Source: Bacteroidia bacterium (GTDB lineage: Bacteria > Bacteroidota > Bacteroidia > B-17B0 > Aurantibacillaceae). Taken from it: 64,000 bases of DNA. The position numbers and the translations under genes were made by a program. A model generated the notes under the pieces. That model ran no database searches. It was not told where the DNA came from and saw only the letters and a program-made list of their open reading frames with translations. Positions 8,573-16,772 of the stretch are shown in pieces; the first letter of the stretch is position 1; each line of letters begins with the position of its first letter. The DNA lies in contig JALHPG010000002.1 in NCBI GenBank assembly GCA_022842625.1, forward strand, positions 62,001-126,000, read 5' to 3'.

Positions 8573-10129
8573 CTAAACCACTATCTCATCACCGTCTTTA
8601 TTCAGGAATTTAAATTCCATAAAACTTTGGCTTGCCATACCTTGAACCTTTACCCATTGTTTGTGTTCAAAATACCATTTCCATTGTTTACTGCGAAATA
8701 AACCACCTTGTTTAATAAAGGCTTCAATGTAAGGATGAATATTTAATGTAATGTTTTTTTGATTTTGTTCTTTTAAAATAAAACGCAAGGTGTTCTCAAT
8801 TTGGTCAACAAACAAAATACTTGGTTGTACTTTGCCGGTACCGTTACAACTCGGACAAGTTTCTAAAACCTCAACATTCACTTCAGGGCGTAAACGTTGA
8901 CGGGTAATTTGAATTAAACCAAATTTACTTGGAGGTAAAATGTTGTGCTTTGCACGATCACTCTTCATCTCCTCTTTTAATTTATCAAAAAGTAACTTAC
9001 GGTTATCGGGGTTGTGCATGTCGATAAAATCAACCACAATAATACCACCCATATCGCGCAATCTTAATTGACGGGCAACTTCAACTGCTGATTCTAAATT
9101 TACTTCTAATGCATTTTCTTCCTGACTGCTATCACTTTTTGCACGGTTACCGCTGTTAACATCAAAAACGTGTAAAGCCTCAGTGTGTTCAACAACTAAA
9201 TAAGCACCACTTTTCATGTGAACGGTTTTTCCAAACAAACTCTTAATTTGTTTTTCAATTCCATAAGCATCAAAAATTGGCAATTTGCCGTTGTATAATT
9301 TTAAAATGTCTAATTTATCAGGAGAAATAGTTTTTATATAAAGCTTTAGATCTTCAAAAACTTTAGGATCGTTTACATGGATCGCGTTAAAAGATGCATT
9401 TAAAAAATCGCGTAAAATAGCATTGGTTCTATCTACCTCGCCTAACACTCTTAGTGGAGGTTGGCCGGTTTTTAGCATGTTGTAACAATCGTCCCAACGT
9501 TTTACAAGATCATTTAAATCCGCTTCAAGATCAGCAACCGGTTTGTTTTCGGCAACCGTTCTTACAATTACACCAAAGTTTTTTGGTTTAATTGTTTGCA
9601 TCAGATCTTTTAATCGCTTTTTCTCATCAAAATTTCTAAGTTTTGAAGAAACAGAGATCTTATCAGAAAAAGGAATTAAAACCAAATAACGCCCGGCTAA
9701 ACTAATTTCAGTGGTAATTCTTGGTCCTTTTGCGCTAATAGGTTCTTTAGCAACTTGAACTAATACGTTTGTTCCTGACTTTATTACTTCATTAATTTTA
9801 CCGTCTTTTTTAATTTCAGGTTCATTTTTAAAGTACATCAGGTTACTCACATTTTGTTTTCCGTTTTGCGTTTGCTCAACGTACTTAATTAATGAGTTAG
9901 CTTGGGGGCCTAGGTCGAGGTAGTGCAGAAAAGCATCTTTTTCGTATCCAACATCTACAAAAGCAGCGTTAAGGCCTGTCATAACCTTTTTAGCTCTGCC
10001 TAAATAAATATCGCCTACCGAAAATTTTGAATTATTCTTTTCGCGATGTAACTCTACTAAACGTTTATCGTGTAATAGAGCTATAACAACTTCGTTAGGC
10101 GTGGAATTAATTATTAATTCTTGATTCAC
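8573..10129 (-). CDS. rng: Ribonuclease G (Rne/Rng family endoribonuclease)
   Basis: A 518-residue single-strand endoribonuclease that processes rRNA and mRNA 5' ends. The N-terminal S1 domain ('FSVGDIYLGRAKKVMTGLNA', from about residue 36) is followed by the 5' sensor/RNase H-like domain and the DNase I-like catalytic region with metal-binding Asp in 'GGIIVVDFIDMHNPDNR'. The zinc-link motif 'CPSCNGTGKV' follows near residue 430. The length fits RNase G rather than the much longer RNase E. Upstream on the same strand lie the mS38-like peptide, a TPR gene and HU, an arrangement near mutY that is common in Bacteroidota. Confidence 0.95.
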   Translation of the reverse strand: MNQELIINSTPNEVVIALLHDKRLVELHREKNNSKFSVGDIYLGRAKKVMTGLNAAFVDVGYEKDAFLHYLDLGPQANSLIKYVEQTQNGKQNVSNLMYFKNEPEIKKDGKINEVIKSGTNVLVQVAKEPISAKGPRITTEISLAGRYLVLIPFSDKISVSSKLRNFDEKKRLKDLMQTIKPKNFGVIVRTVAENKPVADLEADLNDLVKRWDDCYNMLKTGQPPLRVLGEVDRTNAILRDFLNASFNAIHVNDPKVFEDLKLYIKTISPDKLDILKLYNGKLPIFDAYGIEKQIKSLFGKTVHMKSGAYLVVEHTEALHVFDVNSGNRAKSDSSQEENALEVNLESAVEVARQLRLRDMGGIIVVDFIDMHNPDNRKLLFDKLKEEMKSDRAKHNILPPSKFGLIQITRQRLRPEVNVEVLETCPSCNGTGKVQPSILFVDQIENTLRFILKEQNQKNITLNIHPYIEAFIKQGGLFRSKQWKWYFEHKQWVKVQGMASQSFMEFKFLNKDGDEIVV

Positions 10130-10253
10130 GCGCTTAATATTTTAAATTATTAATAGTAAATGGTAATATTAAATAGCACAAAACAAATCACTAGTAAACT
10201 AATAATTTGAATACAGTTTTATACTGCACTATTTAATACACGTAAATAAATAA

Positions 10254-10294
10254 TTAAAACGGAACAGCGTATTTGCCTCCCGTTTTAATTAATC
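10254..10294 (-). terminator. Perfect 11-bp hairpin between the mS38-like gene and rng
   Basis: AATTAAAACGG and CCGTTTTAATT pair perfectly around a 17-base loop. It lies about 125 bases upstream of the rng ATG, so it could be a second terminator for the small gene or a structured part of the rng leader. RNase E/G transcripts are often self-regulated through their leaders in other bacteria; here that is only a suggestion. Confidence 0.45.
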
Positions 10295-10300
10295 TTACTA

Positions 10301-10323
10301 AAAAACAACTAGCCTTTGGCTAA
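10301..10323 (-). terminator. Intrinsic terminator directly after the mS38-like gene
   Basis: On the minus strand the stop codon is followed at once by TTAGCC-AAA-GGCTAG and then TTGTTTTTT. Confidence 0.7.
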
Positions 10324-10413
10324 TTATTTTTTCTTATGACGATTTTTTCTCAAACGTTTTTTGCGTTTGTGTGTCGCCATTTTATGTCTTTTTCTTTTCT
10401 TTCCGCTTGGCAT
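10324..10413 (-). CDS. 29-residue basic ribosomal peptide (AURKAIP1/COX24, mS38-like)
   Basis: This gene is below the ORF-track cut-off. It encodes 29 residues, 'MPSGKKRKRHKMATHKRKKR' then LRKNRHKKK, of which more than half are Lys or Arg. I recognise this as the small AURKAIP1/COX24-domain protein that is nearly invariant in Bacteroidota and related to the mitochondrial ribosomal protein mS38. It is expected to sit in the small ribosomal subunit. The ATG at 10413 and TAA at 10324-10326 are clear, and a terminator follows directly. Neighbours on the same strand are a TPR protein upstream and rng downstream. Confidence 0.85.
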   Translation of the reverse strand: MPSGKKRKRHKMATHKRKKRLRKNRHKKK

Positions 10414-10476
10414 AATTTAATTTTTAAATTGTTAATACTTAGTTTTTAATTTTCTTTATTTAAGTGAAACAGGCTT

Positions 10477-11304
10477 TTATTTCTGTTTCAGTTTTAATTG
10501 TTGAATGTACTTTTCTATTTCTATTCGCGCCGTAACATCCGTTGTTTTGGCCGAATACTTTTCTAACATCTCTATTGTTTTATCAGTATTGTTTTTTTGC
10601 TCATAGGCATCTGCTAAATGCAAATAAGCTTCAATATAATTACTGTCTATTTTAATAACATTATTAAACCTAATAATTGCTTTATCTAACTGGCCGCTTT
10701 TAACAGAGAAAAAAGCAAAAGTTAATTGCAGTTTTACATTGTTGCTGTCGGTTTTTTCAATTTCCTTTAATCGCTTTATCCCTTCCATAGGATCTTCAGA
10801 TCCTTCAACGTAACAAGATGCTAACATGATCTTAGCGTCTACATTATTTGGCTCTAACTCTAACCCTTTAGCAAAACAGCGACTGGCAGATTGGTAAAGA
10901 ACCGGGATGGCCGTTTTATCTTGAATAAACTGAATAGCGTAATAGTAACGATTTCCGGCTTTTAACCAATTGGCTACTTTATTCTCTTTTTTTGCTACCT
11001 CTTCAGTATAAAAAGCTGCAAGATCAGGTCGTTTTAATTTATCCCAAAAAACCACAACGCTGTCTAATTGCTTTGCGGCAATAAACTTATCGCTTTGTTT
11101 TTTCTTTTCGGGATCTAAACTGTTTAAAGCTAAATTTAAATACACGTCTAATGTGGCATTGGTCGAAACTGCTTTATTTTCGGCAGAATGATCGTGTCCA
11201 TCACCATCAGTGTGCTTAGGAGCAATTTTTGGTGCAATAAATAAAAGAACGAATAAAACAATGGCGCTAATAATTAAAACTAAATGTGTCTTTTTAACGC
11301 TCAT
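10477..11304 (-). CDS. Membrane-anchored tetratricopeptide repeat protein
   Basis: A 275-residue protein with a short cytoplasmic N-terminus, one membrane helix at about residues 7-25, a His/Asp-rich stretch ('HTDGDGHDHSAENK') and then TPR repeats across about residues 60-270. The clearest unit is 'LDKAIIRFNNVIKIDSNYIEAYLHLADAYEQ'. TPR domains form protein-binding solenoids, so it is probably an envelope scaffold. It starts seven bases after the HU stop codon, so the two share a transcript. A TPR gene next to HU and rng is frequent in Bacteroidota. No specific partner can be named. Confidence 0.8.
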   Translation of the reverse strand: MSVKKTHLVLIISAIVLFVLLFIAPKIAPKHTDGDGHDHSAENKAVSTNATLDVYLNLALNSLDPEKKKQSDKFIAAKQLDSVVVFWDKLKRPDLAAFYTEEVAKKENKVANWLKAGNRYYYAIQFIQDKTAIPVLYQSASRCFAKGLELEPNNVDAKIMLASCYVEGSEDPMEGIKRLKEIEKTDSNNVKLQLTFAFFSVKSGQLDKAIIRFNNVIKIDSNYIEAYLHLADAYEQKNNTDKTIEMLEKYSAKTTDVTARIEIEKYIQQLKLKQK

Positions 11305-11311
11305 GGTTTAC

Positions 11312-11626
11312 TTAATCCATGTTTTTTTGTATCGGTTCTGCAGTTTTTACGTTGCGTTTTACTCTGTCTGAAAAAGTTTTAGAAGCCTTAAAAGCAGGTA
11401 TATAGTGCGCAGGTATAACAACTGTGGTGTTTTTTGAGATATTACGTCCGATTTTTTCGGCACGCTTTTTTACAACAAAGGTCCCAAAACCTCTTAAATA
11501 AACATTTTTACCTTCTACCATGGAGTTGCGAATTGTCTTCATAAACGCTTCTACCGTGGCTTGTACAGCCATCTTCTCTATGCCTGTTTTTTCTGAAATT
11601 TCGTTAACAATATCTGCTTTGGTCAT
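11312..11626 (-). CDS. HU/IHF-family DNA-binding protein
   Basis: A 104-residue nucleoid protein. The HU fold is complete: N-terminal helices 'MTKADIVNEISEKTGIEKM', the central sheet 'NVYLRGFGTFVVKKRAEKIGRNI' and the DNA-inserting arm 'TTVVIPAHYIPAFKASKTF' carrying the conserved Pro. The ~12-residue acidic/basic tail ('VKTAEPIQKNMD') extends past standard 90-residue HU, as in many Bacteroidota copies. It is first in a minus-strand unit with the TPR gene. A Bacteroidota-type -7 element (TATCTTTG) lies about 47 bases upstream. Confidence 0.93.
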   Translation of the reverse strand: MTKADIVNEISEKTGIEKMAVQATVEAFMKTIRNSMVEGKNVYLRGFGTFVVKKRAEKIGRNISKNTTVVIPAHYIPAFKASKTFSDRVKRNVKTAEPIQKNMD

Positions 11627-11672
11627 TTTACAAACTATTTAAAATCAATTAATTGTATTTTAAAACGGGCAG

Positions 11673-11680
11673 CAAAGATA
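11673..11680 (-). promoter_or_regulatory. Candidate -7 element for the HU gene
   Basis: The minus strand reads TATCTTTG, an exact match to the Bacteroidota -7 consensus TAnnTTTG. No clear TTTG -33 element is seen at the usual 19-base spacing. It leaves a leader of roughly 40 bases before the HU ATG. Confidence 0.55.
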
Positions 11681-11766
11681 GTATTATTATTATTAATTGA
11701 AAATTTTTTTAAACTTTTGAATTTTTATAGTGTTAACAGGGGTTTAAGCAGTAATTTTACCCCAAT

Positions 11767-12828
11767 ATGGAAATTTGGTTTAGTTCGGGTTTACTTAAAT
11801 GGTATAAAAAAAACAAACGCGAGCTGCCCTGGCGCAACGAAACCGATGCCTATAAGATCTGGCTTTCTGAAATAATATTGCAGCAAACTCAAGTAATTCA
11901 AGGCACAAGCTATTATTTAAAATTTACAATAAACTACCCAAAAATAGGCCAATTGGCTAACGCTACCGAGGATGAGGTGTTAAAAATGTGGCAAGGTTTA
12001 GGATATTACTCTAGAGCCAGAAACCTACATGCTACAGCTAAATTCATACACAAAGAGCATAAAGGGGTTTTTCCGGCAAATTATAACGACATAAAAGCCT
12101 TAAAAGGTATAGGAGATTATACGGCTGCTGCTATTAGCAGTTTTGCTTTTAATTTGCCTCATGCGGTGGTAGATGGCAATGTTTACAGGGTTTTAAGTCG
12201 CCTTTTTGGAATTGAAACACCAATTGATTCGAGCTTGGGCAAAAAAGAATTTCAGCAATTGGCAACAGATCTATTGGATAAAAAAGAGCCTGCACAATTT
12301 AATCAAGCTATTATGGAATTTGGCTCACAATATTGTAAGCCTAATAATCCAAATTGCGAGGCCTGTATTTTTAATTCAAAATGTTTCGCTTTTAAAGCCC
12401 AAAGGGTTAATCAATTTCCGGTGAAAGCAAAAAAAACTAAGATCAGCAACCGATATTTAAATTATTTTGTTTTAATAGATAAAAAAAATAGTGTGCTCAT
12501 TAACCGACGGTCTGAAAATGACATCTGGAAAGGATTATATGAGTTTTATCTGATAGAAAGTGATAAGGAAGTCTCTACACAAGAATTATTAAATAATTCT
12601 AAACTTAAAAAAACAATTGGGCCAAAACCTAATTTACTTTATAGCTCAAAAACGTATAAACATATTTTAAGTCACCAGCATTTGTATGCAAAGTTTTTTG
12701 TAATAAAAACAAACGGCCTTTTTGCTAAATCTGAGAAAACTATACTGTTAAATAAATTAACAGAGCTTGCGTTTTCAAGGCTAATAGAAAAATTTTTAAA
12801 TGATTGTAAATTAAAAGAAATAGTTTAA
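11767..12828 (+). CDS. mutY: A/G-specific adenine DNA glycosylase
   Basis: A 353-residue repair enzyme that removes adenine mispaired with 8-oxoguanine. The helix-hairpin-helix 'LKGIGDYTAAAISSFAF' is followed by the catalytic Asp in 'HAVVDGNVYRVLSR'. The four iron-sulfur Cys lie in 'CKPNNPNCEACIFNSKC', near residues 192-208. The C-terminal ~130 residues form the NUDIX-like domain that recognises 8-oxoG. Length and motif order are normal. It diverges from the HU-TPR-rng side, the usual Bacteroidota context. The end of the gene carries a promoter for the YceI gene. Confidence 0.95.
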   Translation: MEIWFSSGLLKWYKKNKRELPWRNETDAYKIWLSEIILQQTQVIQGTSYYLKFTINYPKIGQLANATEDEVLKMWQGLGYYSRARNLHATAKFIHKEHKGVFPANYNDIKALKGIGDYTAAAISSFAFNLPHAVVDGNVYRVLSRLFGIETPIDSSLGKKEFQQLATDLLDKKEPAQFNQAIMEFGSQYCKPNNPNCEACIFNSKCFAFKAQRVNQFPVKAKKTKISNRYLNYFVLIDKKNSVLINRRSENDIWKGLYEFYLIESDKEVSTQELLNNSKLKKTIGPKPNLLYSSKTYKHILSHQHLYAKFFVIKTNGLFAKSEKTILLNKLTELAFSRLIEKFLNDCKLKEIV

Positions 12829-12833
12829 ATTTG
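12803..12833 (+). promoter_or_regulatory. Promoter of the YceI gene, inside the 3' end of mutY
   Basis: ATTG at 12803-12806 is separated by exactly 19 bases from TAAATTTG at 12826-12833. This matches the Bacteroidota consensus TTTG-N19-TAnnTTTG. The likely start of transcription leaves a leader of under 10 bases before the ATG at 12849. Confidence 0.65.
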
Positions 12834-12848
12834 ATTAAAATATCTATT

Positions 12849-13403
12849 ATGAAGAAATTATTATTTGCATCCTTATTGTCATTTTGTGTCTCTGGTTTTT
12901 ATTCTCAGATCTTTAAAGCAAAGGATGGTACTACTTTAATTCATTTTTATTCTAAATCTCCACTTGAGGATATTGATGCTGCGAACAAAGGCGCTGTTAT
13001 TGTTTTAAACACAAACACAGGTGATTTGCAGGTTAGGGTTACCATACAAAACTTTAAGTTTAAAAATGGTTTGATGGAAGAGCATTTTAACGAAAACTAT
13101 TTAGAGTCTACAAAATTTCCAAACTGTGTTTTTAAAGGCAAGATCAACGAAAAGGTTGATTTTACAAAGGATGGTGAAAACAAGGTTACGGTTACGGGTA
13201 AAATGGAATTACATGGTGTAACTAAAGATGTTACTATAAATGGTACTTTAACTAAAAAGGGTACTGAGGTTTTAATTGATAGTAAATTCCAAATTAAGGT
13301 TGCAGATTATGATATTAAAGTGCCATCGTTATATGTAAAAAATATAGCTGAAATTGTTGATGTAACATTAGTTAGTACACTTGAACCATTTGTGAAAAAA
13401 TAA
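12849..13403 (+). CDS. Secreted YceI-family lipid-binding lipocalin-like protein
   Basis: A 184-residue YceI-family protein, a periplasmic beta-barrel that binds isoprenoid-type lipids. The ORF track begins at a TTG (12831) that lies on the promoter -7 element. The ATG at 12849 gives a proper signal peptide, 'MKKLLFASLLSFCVSGFYSQ'. 'NLEVTV'-like strands and 'VTVTGKMELHGVTKDVTING' are the recognisable YceI core. It is followed 14 bases later by a DUF5777 outer-membrane barrel gene. This YceI-DUF5777 pairing recurs in Bacteroidota and suggests a joint envelope or respiratory role, which remains inference. Confidence 0.88.
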   Translation: MKKLLFASLLSFCVSGFYSQIFKAKDGTTLIHFYSKSPLEDIDAANKGAVIVLNTNTGDLQVRVTIQNFKFKNGLMEEHFNENYLESTKFPNCVFKGKINEKVDFTKDGENKVTVTGKMELHGVTKDVTINGTLTKKGTEVLIDSKFQIKVADYDIKVPSLYVKNIAEIVDVTLVSTLEPFVKK

Positions 13404-13417
13404 ATTTCCACTTAATT

Positions 13418-14368
13418 ATGACGACTATTTTAAAATCATTATTTATTGTAACATTCGCTTTTACAGTTACTAATGCGTTTTCCCAAGACGATCTTCTAGA
13501 TCTGGTTTCGGATAAAAAAGACGAACCTGTGCAAAAGGTTTATGCAACCTTTAAAACCATGCGTATTGGCAATGCTCAAACCATAGAAACTGTAAAAAAG
13601 AAACATTTAGATTTTAGGATCAGTCATCGTTTTAATAACATTTATAACTCAGATCTTCCAAACGCCATCAATTCAACCGGTCAAACCTTTTTAGGATTTG
13701 AAGGGGCAAGTGATATTCGTTTTAGTTTTGATTACGGTCTTACAGAAGATATAACTATTGGAATTGGTAGAAGTAGAATGAACCACCTTTTAGATGGAAC
13801 TTTAAAGTGGAAAATCTTAAAACAAACTGCTAATTTTAGCATGCCTATCTCTTTGGCCTTCTTCTCTAGCACCGGATATACTCATGATCAGCCTTCAACC
13901 ATTTATAGTGGGATCGTAAAAGATTTTCCAACAAACGAAGCGCATCGCTTTAATTATTTTAATCAACTTATTATTGCAAGCAAAATTAATAACTGGTTGT
14001 CTTTAGAAATACTGCCAAGCTATATGCACCGCAATTTTATAAAAGAAAGGCTAAACACTAACAATGGCTCTTATGATGCAAACGGTTTTTTTAGTATTGG
14101 TTTTGGCGGTAGAATAAAATTAAATAAACGCTTGAGCTTTATTGGTGATTATTTTTATAACGTAAACAGCTTCTATCAGAATAATACTAAAGTATTTAAC
14201 CCTTTAGCACTAGGGTTTGAAATAGAAACAGGCGGACACGTATTTAGTTTATTTGTTACAAATTCAGGTGGCCTAGTTGAAAACAACTTTATTCCGTACA
14301 CCAACGACAGTTGGAATAAAGGACAAGTAAAATTTGGTTTCTGCATATCTCGTACATTTGCCCTATAG
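13418..14368 (+). CDS. DUF5777 family outer-membrane beta-barrel protein
   Basis: A 316-residue secreted protein with a signal peptide (residues 1-22, ending 'NAFSQ'). The DUF5777 signature region 'VYATFKTMRIGNAQTIETV' and 'LDFRISHRFNNIYNSD' are seen early. The remainder is alternating beta strands typical of an outer-membrane barrel, with 'DITIGIGRSRMNHLLDGTLKWKIL' as the central conserved part. It follows the YceI gene by 14 bases and precedes DUF4271 by 3, so all are probably co-transcribed. The function is not established for the family. Confidence 0.82.
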   Translation: MTTILKSLFIVTFAFTVTNAFSQDDLLDLVSDKKDEPVQKVYATFKTMRIGNAQTIETVKKKHLDFRISHRFNNIYNSDLPNAINSTGQTFLGFEGASDIRFSFDYGLTEDITIGIGRSRMNHLLDGTLKWKILKQTANFSMPISLAFFSSTGYTHDQPSTIYSGIVKDFPTNEAHRFNYFNQLIIASKINNWLSLEILPSYMHRNFIKERLNTNNGSYDANGFFSIGFGGRIKLNKRLSFIGDYFYNVNSFYQNNTKVFNPLALGFEIETGGHVFSLFVTNSGGLVENNFIPYTNDSWNKGQVKFGFCISRTFAL

Positions 14369-14371
14369 TGT

Positions 14372-15097
14372 TTGGAGCTAGCCGCTAATAGCCATCTTTT
14401 TTATGATCATCTATTACAAAGACAGCATTTAAACCCTGTCTTAAAAAATCAAACTTATCTTGTTTGGACTTCTGTTTACATTTTATTTTGTCTGGCTTTA
14501 ATTGTTTTTATAAGGGTTACTGCATACACAAAAGTTATAAAGATCATCCAATCTACATTTAACTCAAATGCGCTACGAGAATTAGAAAGAGAGGAAACAA
14601 AAGGCTTTAAAGCTCACTCTATTCTCCTATCGTTTTTCTTTTTATTAAACATTTCGTTTTTATTATATAAGCTTAACGCATTTTATAAATTTGTTTTTTC
14701 AGACAAATCATTATTTCTTCAATTCACCCTTATCTTTTTTATAGTATTGGTTTTTGTATTAATAAAAAATTTCCTAAATCAATTTATATGTTTTTTAAGC
14801 AACAATTATAAAACCCTTTCAGATTATTCTTACAATTCAATAAAAATCAATCAAACATTTGGCCTCTTCCTGTTTCCCTGGCTAATAATGGCAGAACTTA
14901 CAGATTTTAACCCGTTAATATTTGTTTCAGGCGCATTTGTTGTAGTTACAGCCTCAGTTGTATATCGCTGGTACAGGGGTGTTATAATTGGTCTAATAGA
15001 AGAAAGAATAGGATTGTTGCAAACTTTTACTTACTTTTGCGGCTTAGAAATTTTACCGGTTATTATTTTGGTAAAGTATATTATTGAAACATTTTAA
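14372..15097 (+). CDS. DUF4271 integral membrane protein
   Basis: A 241-residue protein with six or so membrane segments (about 32-50, 86-104, 118-136, 163-180, 184-202, 219-238). The motif 'ELEREETKGFKAHSILLSFFFLLNISF' matches the start of the DUF4271 family. No in-frame ATG exists before the second membrane segment, so the TTG at 14372, three bases after the upstream stop, is the best start. The pairing with uroporphyrinogen-III synthase downstream is a recurrent Bacteroidota arrangement. Function unknown. Confidence 0.8.
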   Translation: MELAANSHLFYDHLLQRQHLNPVLKNQTYLVWTSVYILFCLALIVFIRVTAYTKVIKIIQSTFNSNALRELEREETKGFKAHSILLSFFFLLNISFLLYKLNAFYKFVFSDKSLFLQFTLIFFIVLVFVLIKNFLNQFICFLSNNYKTLSDYSYNSIKINQTFGLFLFPWLIMAELTDFNPLIFVSGAFVVVTASVVYRWYRGVIIGLIEERIGLLQTFTYFCGLEILPVIILVKYIIETF

Positions 15098-15110
15098 TAA
15101 GGCTTAATTA

Positions 15111-16253
15111 ATGTCAGCAAAGAAAAAGTTAGTTAAAAAAAAATTAGTTAAAAAGCTCATTAAAAAATCTAAAGCGCCTCTTAAAAAAGCTTCTGTAACT
15201 AAAAGTAAACCTAAACCGGTTGTAAAAAAAGCTAAAGCATTATCCAATAAAATTACCAAAACTAAATTGTTGGCAAAAAAGCCTGCAAAAAAGGTTGTAA
15301 AGGCAGTTTCTAAAGCAGTATCAAAGCCGGTTAAACCCGCAAAAATAAAACCTGTTAAAGAAAAAAAGGTTTTAGTAAACAAGATCGTAAAGGAAAATAT
15401 TGAGAAAGTAGTGGCTGTTAAGCGCCCACGTAAATCCTCAAAAAAGCCCGTTATTACATTGCCTCCTCCTCCTAAGATCGAGGTGAGCAATTATCCTAAA
15501 AATAAAATAAAAAACATTTTGATCTCTCAGCCAAAGCCGGGCGAAGGAGATAAAAACCCATATTTAGAACTTGCTAAAAAATATAATTTAAATGTTACTT
15601 TTAGACAGTTTATAAAAATTGAGGGATTAAATTCTCAAGATTTTAGAGCACAAAGAATTGATATTTTAGAGCACGGTGCGGTTATCTTAACCAGTCGTCT
15701 TTCTGTAGACCATTATTTTAGGCTTTGCAACGAGATGCGTATTACAGTGCCGGAAAGCATGAAGTATTTTTGCATTAACGAACAAACTGCCTATTACCTT
15801 CAAAAATACATCCAGTACCGTAAACGCAAGATCTTTTTTGGTCACGGAACAATTCTAGATCTAGTTGATGTTATAAGAAAGAATAAAGATGAAAAGTTCT
15901 TATTGCCGGCAAGTGATGTAACAAAAGAACAGATCGTAGATTTTTTGGATGAATTAAATATCACTTATACAAAAGGCACTTTTTACAAAACAGTTAGCGC
16001 AAATTTAAGTGATATCAAATCTTTAAGTGATTTTGATTTACTTGTATTCTTTACCCCGGCGGGTATAAAATCATTAAAACAAAATTTTCCTAATTTTAAA
16101 CAAGGTGGCACACGTATAGCTGCTTTTGGTCATGCGGCAGCATTGCTGGTAAAAGAATTAGGTTGCCGTTTAGATATTTTTGCGCCAAACCCTCAAAATC
16201 CAAGCATGTCGGGTGCAATTGAGTCTTACCTAAAAGAATCCAACAAACGCTAA
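15111..16253 (+). CDS. hemD: Uroporphyrinogen-III synthase with lysine-rich N-terminal tail
   Basis: A 380-residue protein whose residues ~134-380 are a normal-length HemD domain, which closes hydroxymethylbilane to uroporphyrinogen III in heme synthesis. Supporting stretches are 'KNILISQPKPGE', 'AVILTSRLSVDHYFRLC', 'FDLLVFFTPAGIKSL' and 'TRIAAFGHAAALLVKELG'. The first ~118 residues are very rich in Lys with Ala, Val and Pro (histone H1-like) and end in a 'LPPPPK' linker. Nothing in heme synthesis needs such a tail; nucleic-acid or ribosome binding is a guess. It starts 13 bases after DUF4271. Its TAA overlaps the convergent rnpA stop by a few bases. Confidence 0.85.
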   Translation: MSAKKKLVKKKLVKKLIKKSKAPLKKASVTKSKPKPVVKKAKALSNKITKTKLLAKKPAKKVVKAVSKAVSKPVKPAKIKPVKEKKVLVNKIVKENIEKVVAVKRPRKSSKKPVITLPPPPKIEVSNYPKNKIKNILISQPKPGEGDKNPYLELAKKYNLNVTFRQFIKIEGLNSQDFRAQRIDILEHGAVILTSRLSVDHYFRLCNEMRITVPESMKYFCINEQTAYYLQKYIQYRKRKIFFGHGTILDLVDVIRKNKDEKFLLPASDVTKEQIVDFLDELNITYTKGTFYKTVSANLSDIKSLSDFDLLVFFTPAGIKSLKQNFPNFKQGGTRIAAFGHAAALLVKELGCRLDIFAPNPQNPSMSGAIESYLKESNKR

Positions 16254-16609
16254 TTTGCTTTGTTTAAAGCCAATTCTATTCGTTTAAGGTGATTAATTAT
16301 TGAAGCTTCTATTTGCTTATAATCTTCGCTTTTTTTTCCTATGAACAAAAACGAGAGTATTATTTTTTTGTTTTTCACCTTAACGGCTTCATAAAAAAAA
16401 GCTTTATTTAAGCGATAGGCTTCACGCATCCTACGTTTTAATTTATTTCTGTCATGCGCTCTTTTAAAGGTTCGTTTTGGCACCACAAACATAGCCTGAC
16501 AAGGATTAACGTATTCAACATCCGTTTCTAAATAAATTACTTTTAAGGGAAAAGAAATAGCACTGTGCCCCTTTTGAAACAACAGATCAATGTTCTTCTT
16601 ACTGCACAA
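16250..16609 (-). CDS. rnpA: Ribonuclease P protein component
   Basis: The protein subunit of RNase P, which matures tRNA 5' ends. The RNR signature appears as 'FKRAHDRNKLKRRMREAYRLNK', and 'FVVPKRTF' precedes it as expected. The coordinates use the TTG at 16609, giving 119 residues. However, the frame stays open upstream to a TAA at 16670-16672 and encodes 'KIETKFNKQER' just before LCSKK. That matches the conserved RnpA N-terminus (K-x-x-R-L-x-S/K). There is no ATG, GTG or TTG in that extension, only ATC (16637-16639) and ATA (16649-16651). The true start may therefore be non-canonical. The gene converges on hemD with a 4-base overlap. Confidence 0.9.
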   Translation of the reverse strand: MCSKKNIDLLFQKGHSAISFPLKVIYLETDVEYVNPCQAMFVVPKRTFKRAHDRNKLKRRMREAYRLNKAFFYEAVKVKNKKIILSFLFIGKKSEDYKQIEASIINHLKRIELALNKAN

Positions 16610-16772
16610 ACGCTCTTGCTTATTAAATTTTGTTTCGATCTTGGGCTTTATTTTAAAATTACATCTCCATTAAACCCGACTTCTTTTCATAAAAAATGAA
16701 AGCCCTTTGTTCAATAGTTTGATTGGTAAAGATAATTTTTTACTTTTACACACATAAACAAAAAAATTAATT

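Noticed and set aside
15104-15490. Minus-strand ORF opposite the lysine-rich tail of hemD
   Set aside because: The reverse complement of Lys codons yields Phe/Leu-rich translation that only looks like a membrane protein.
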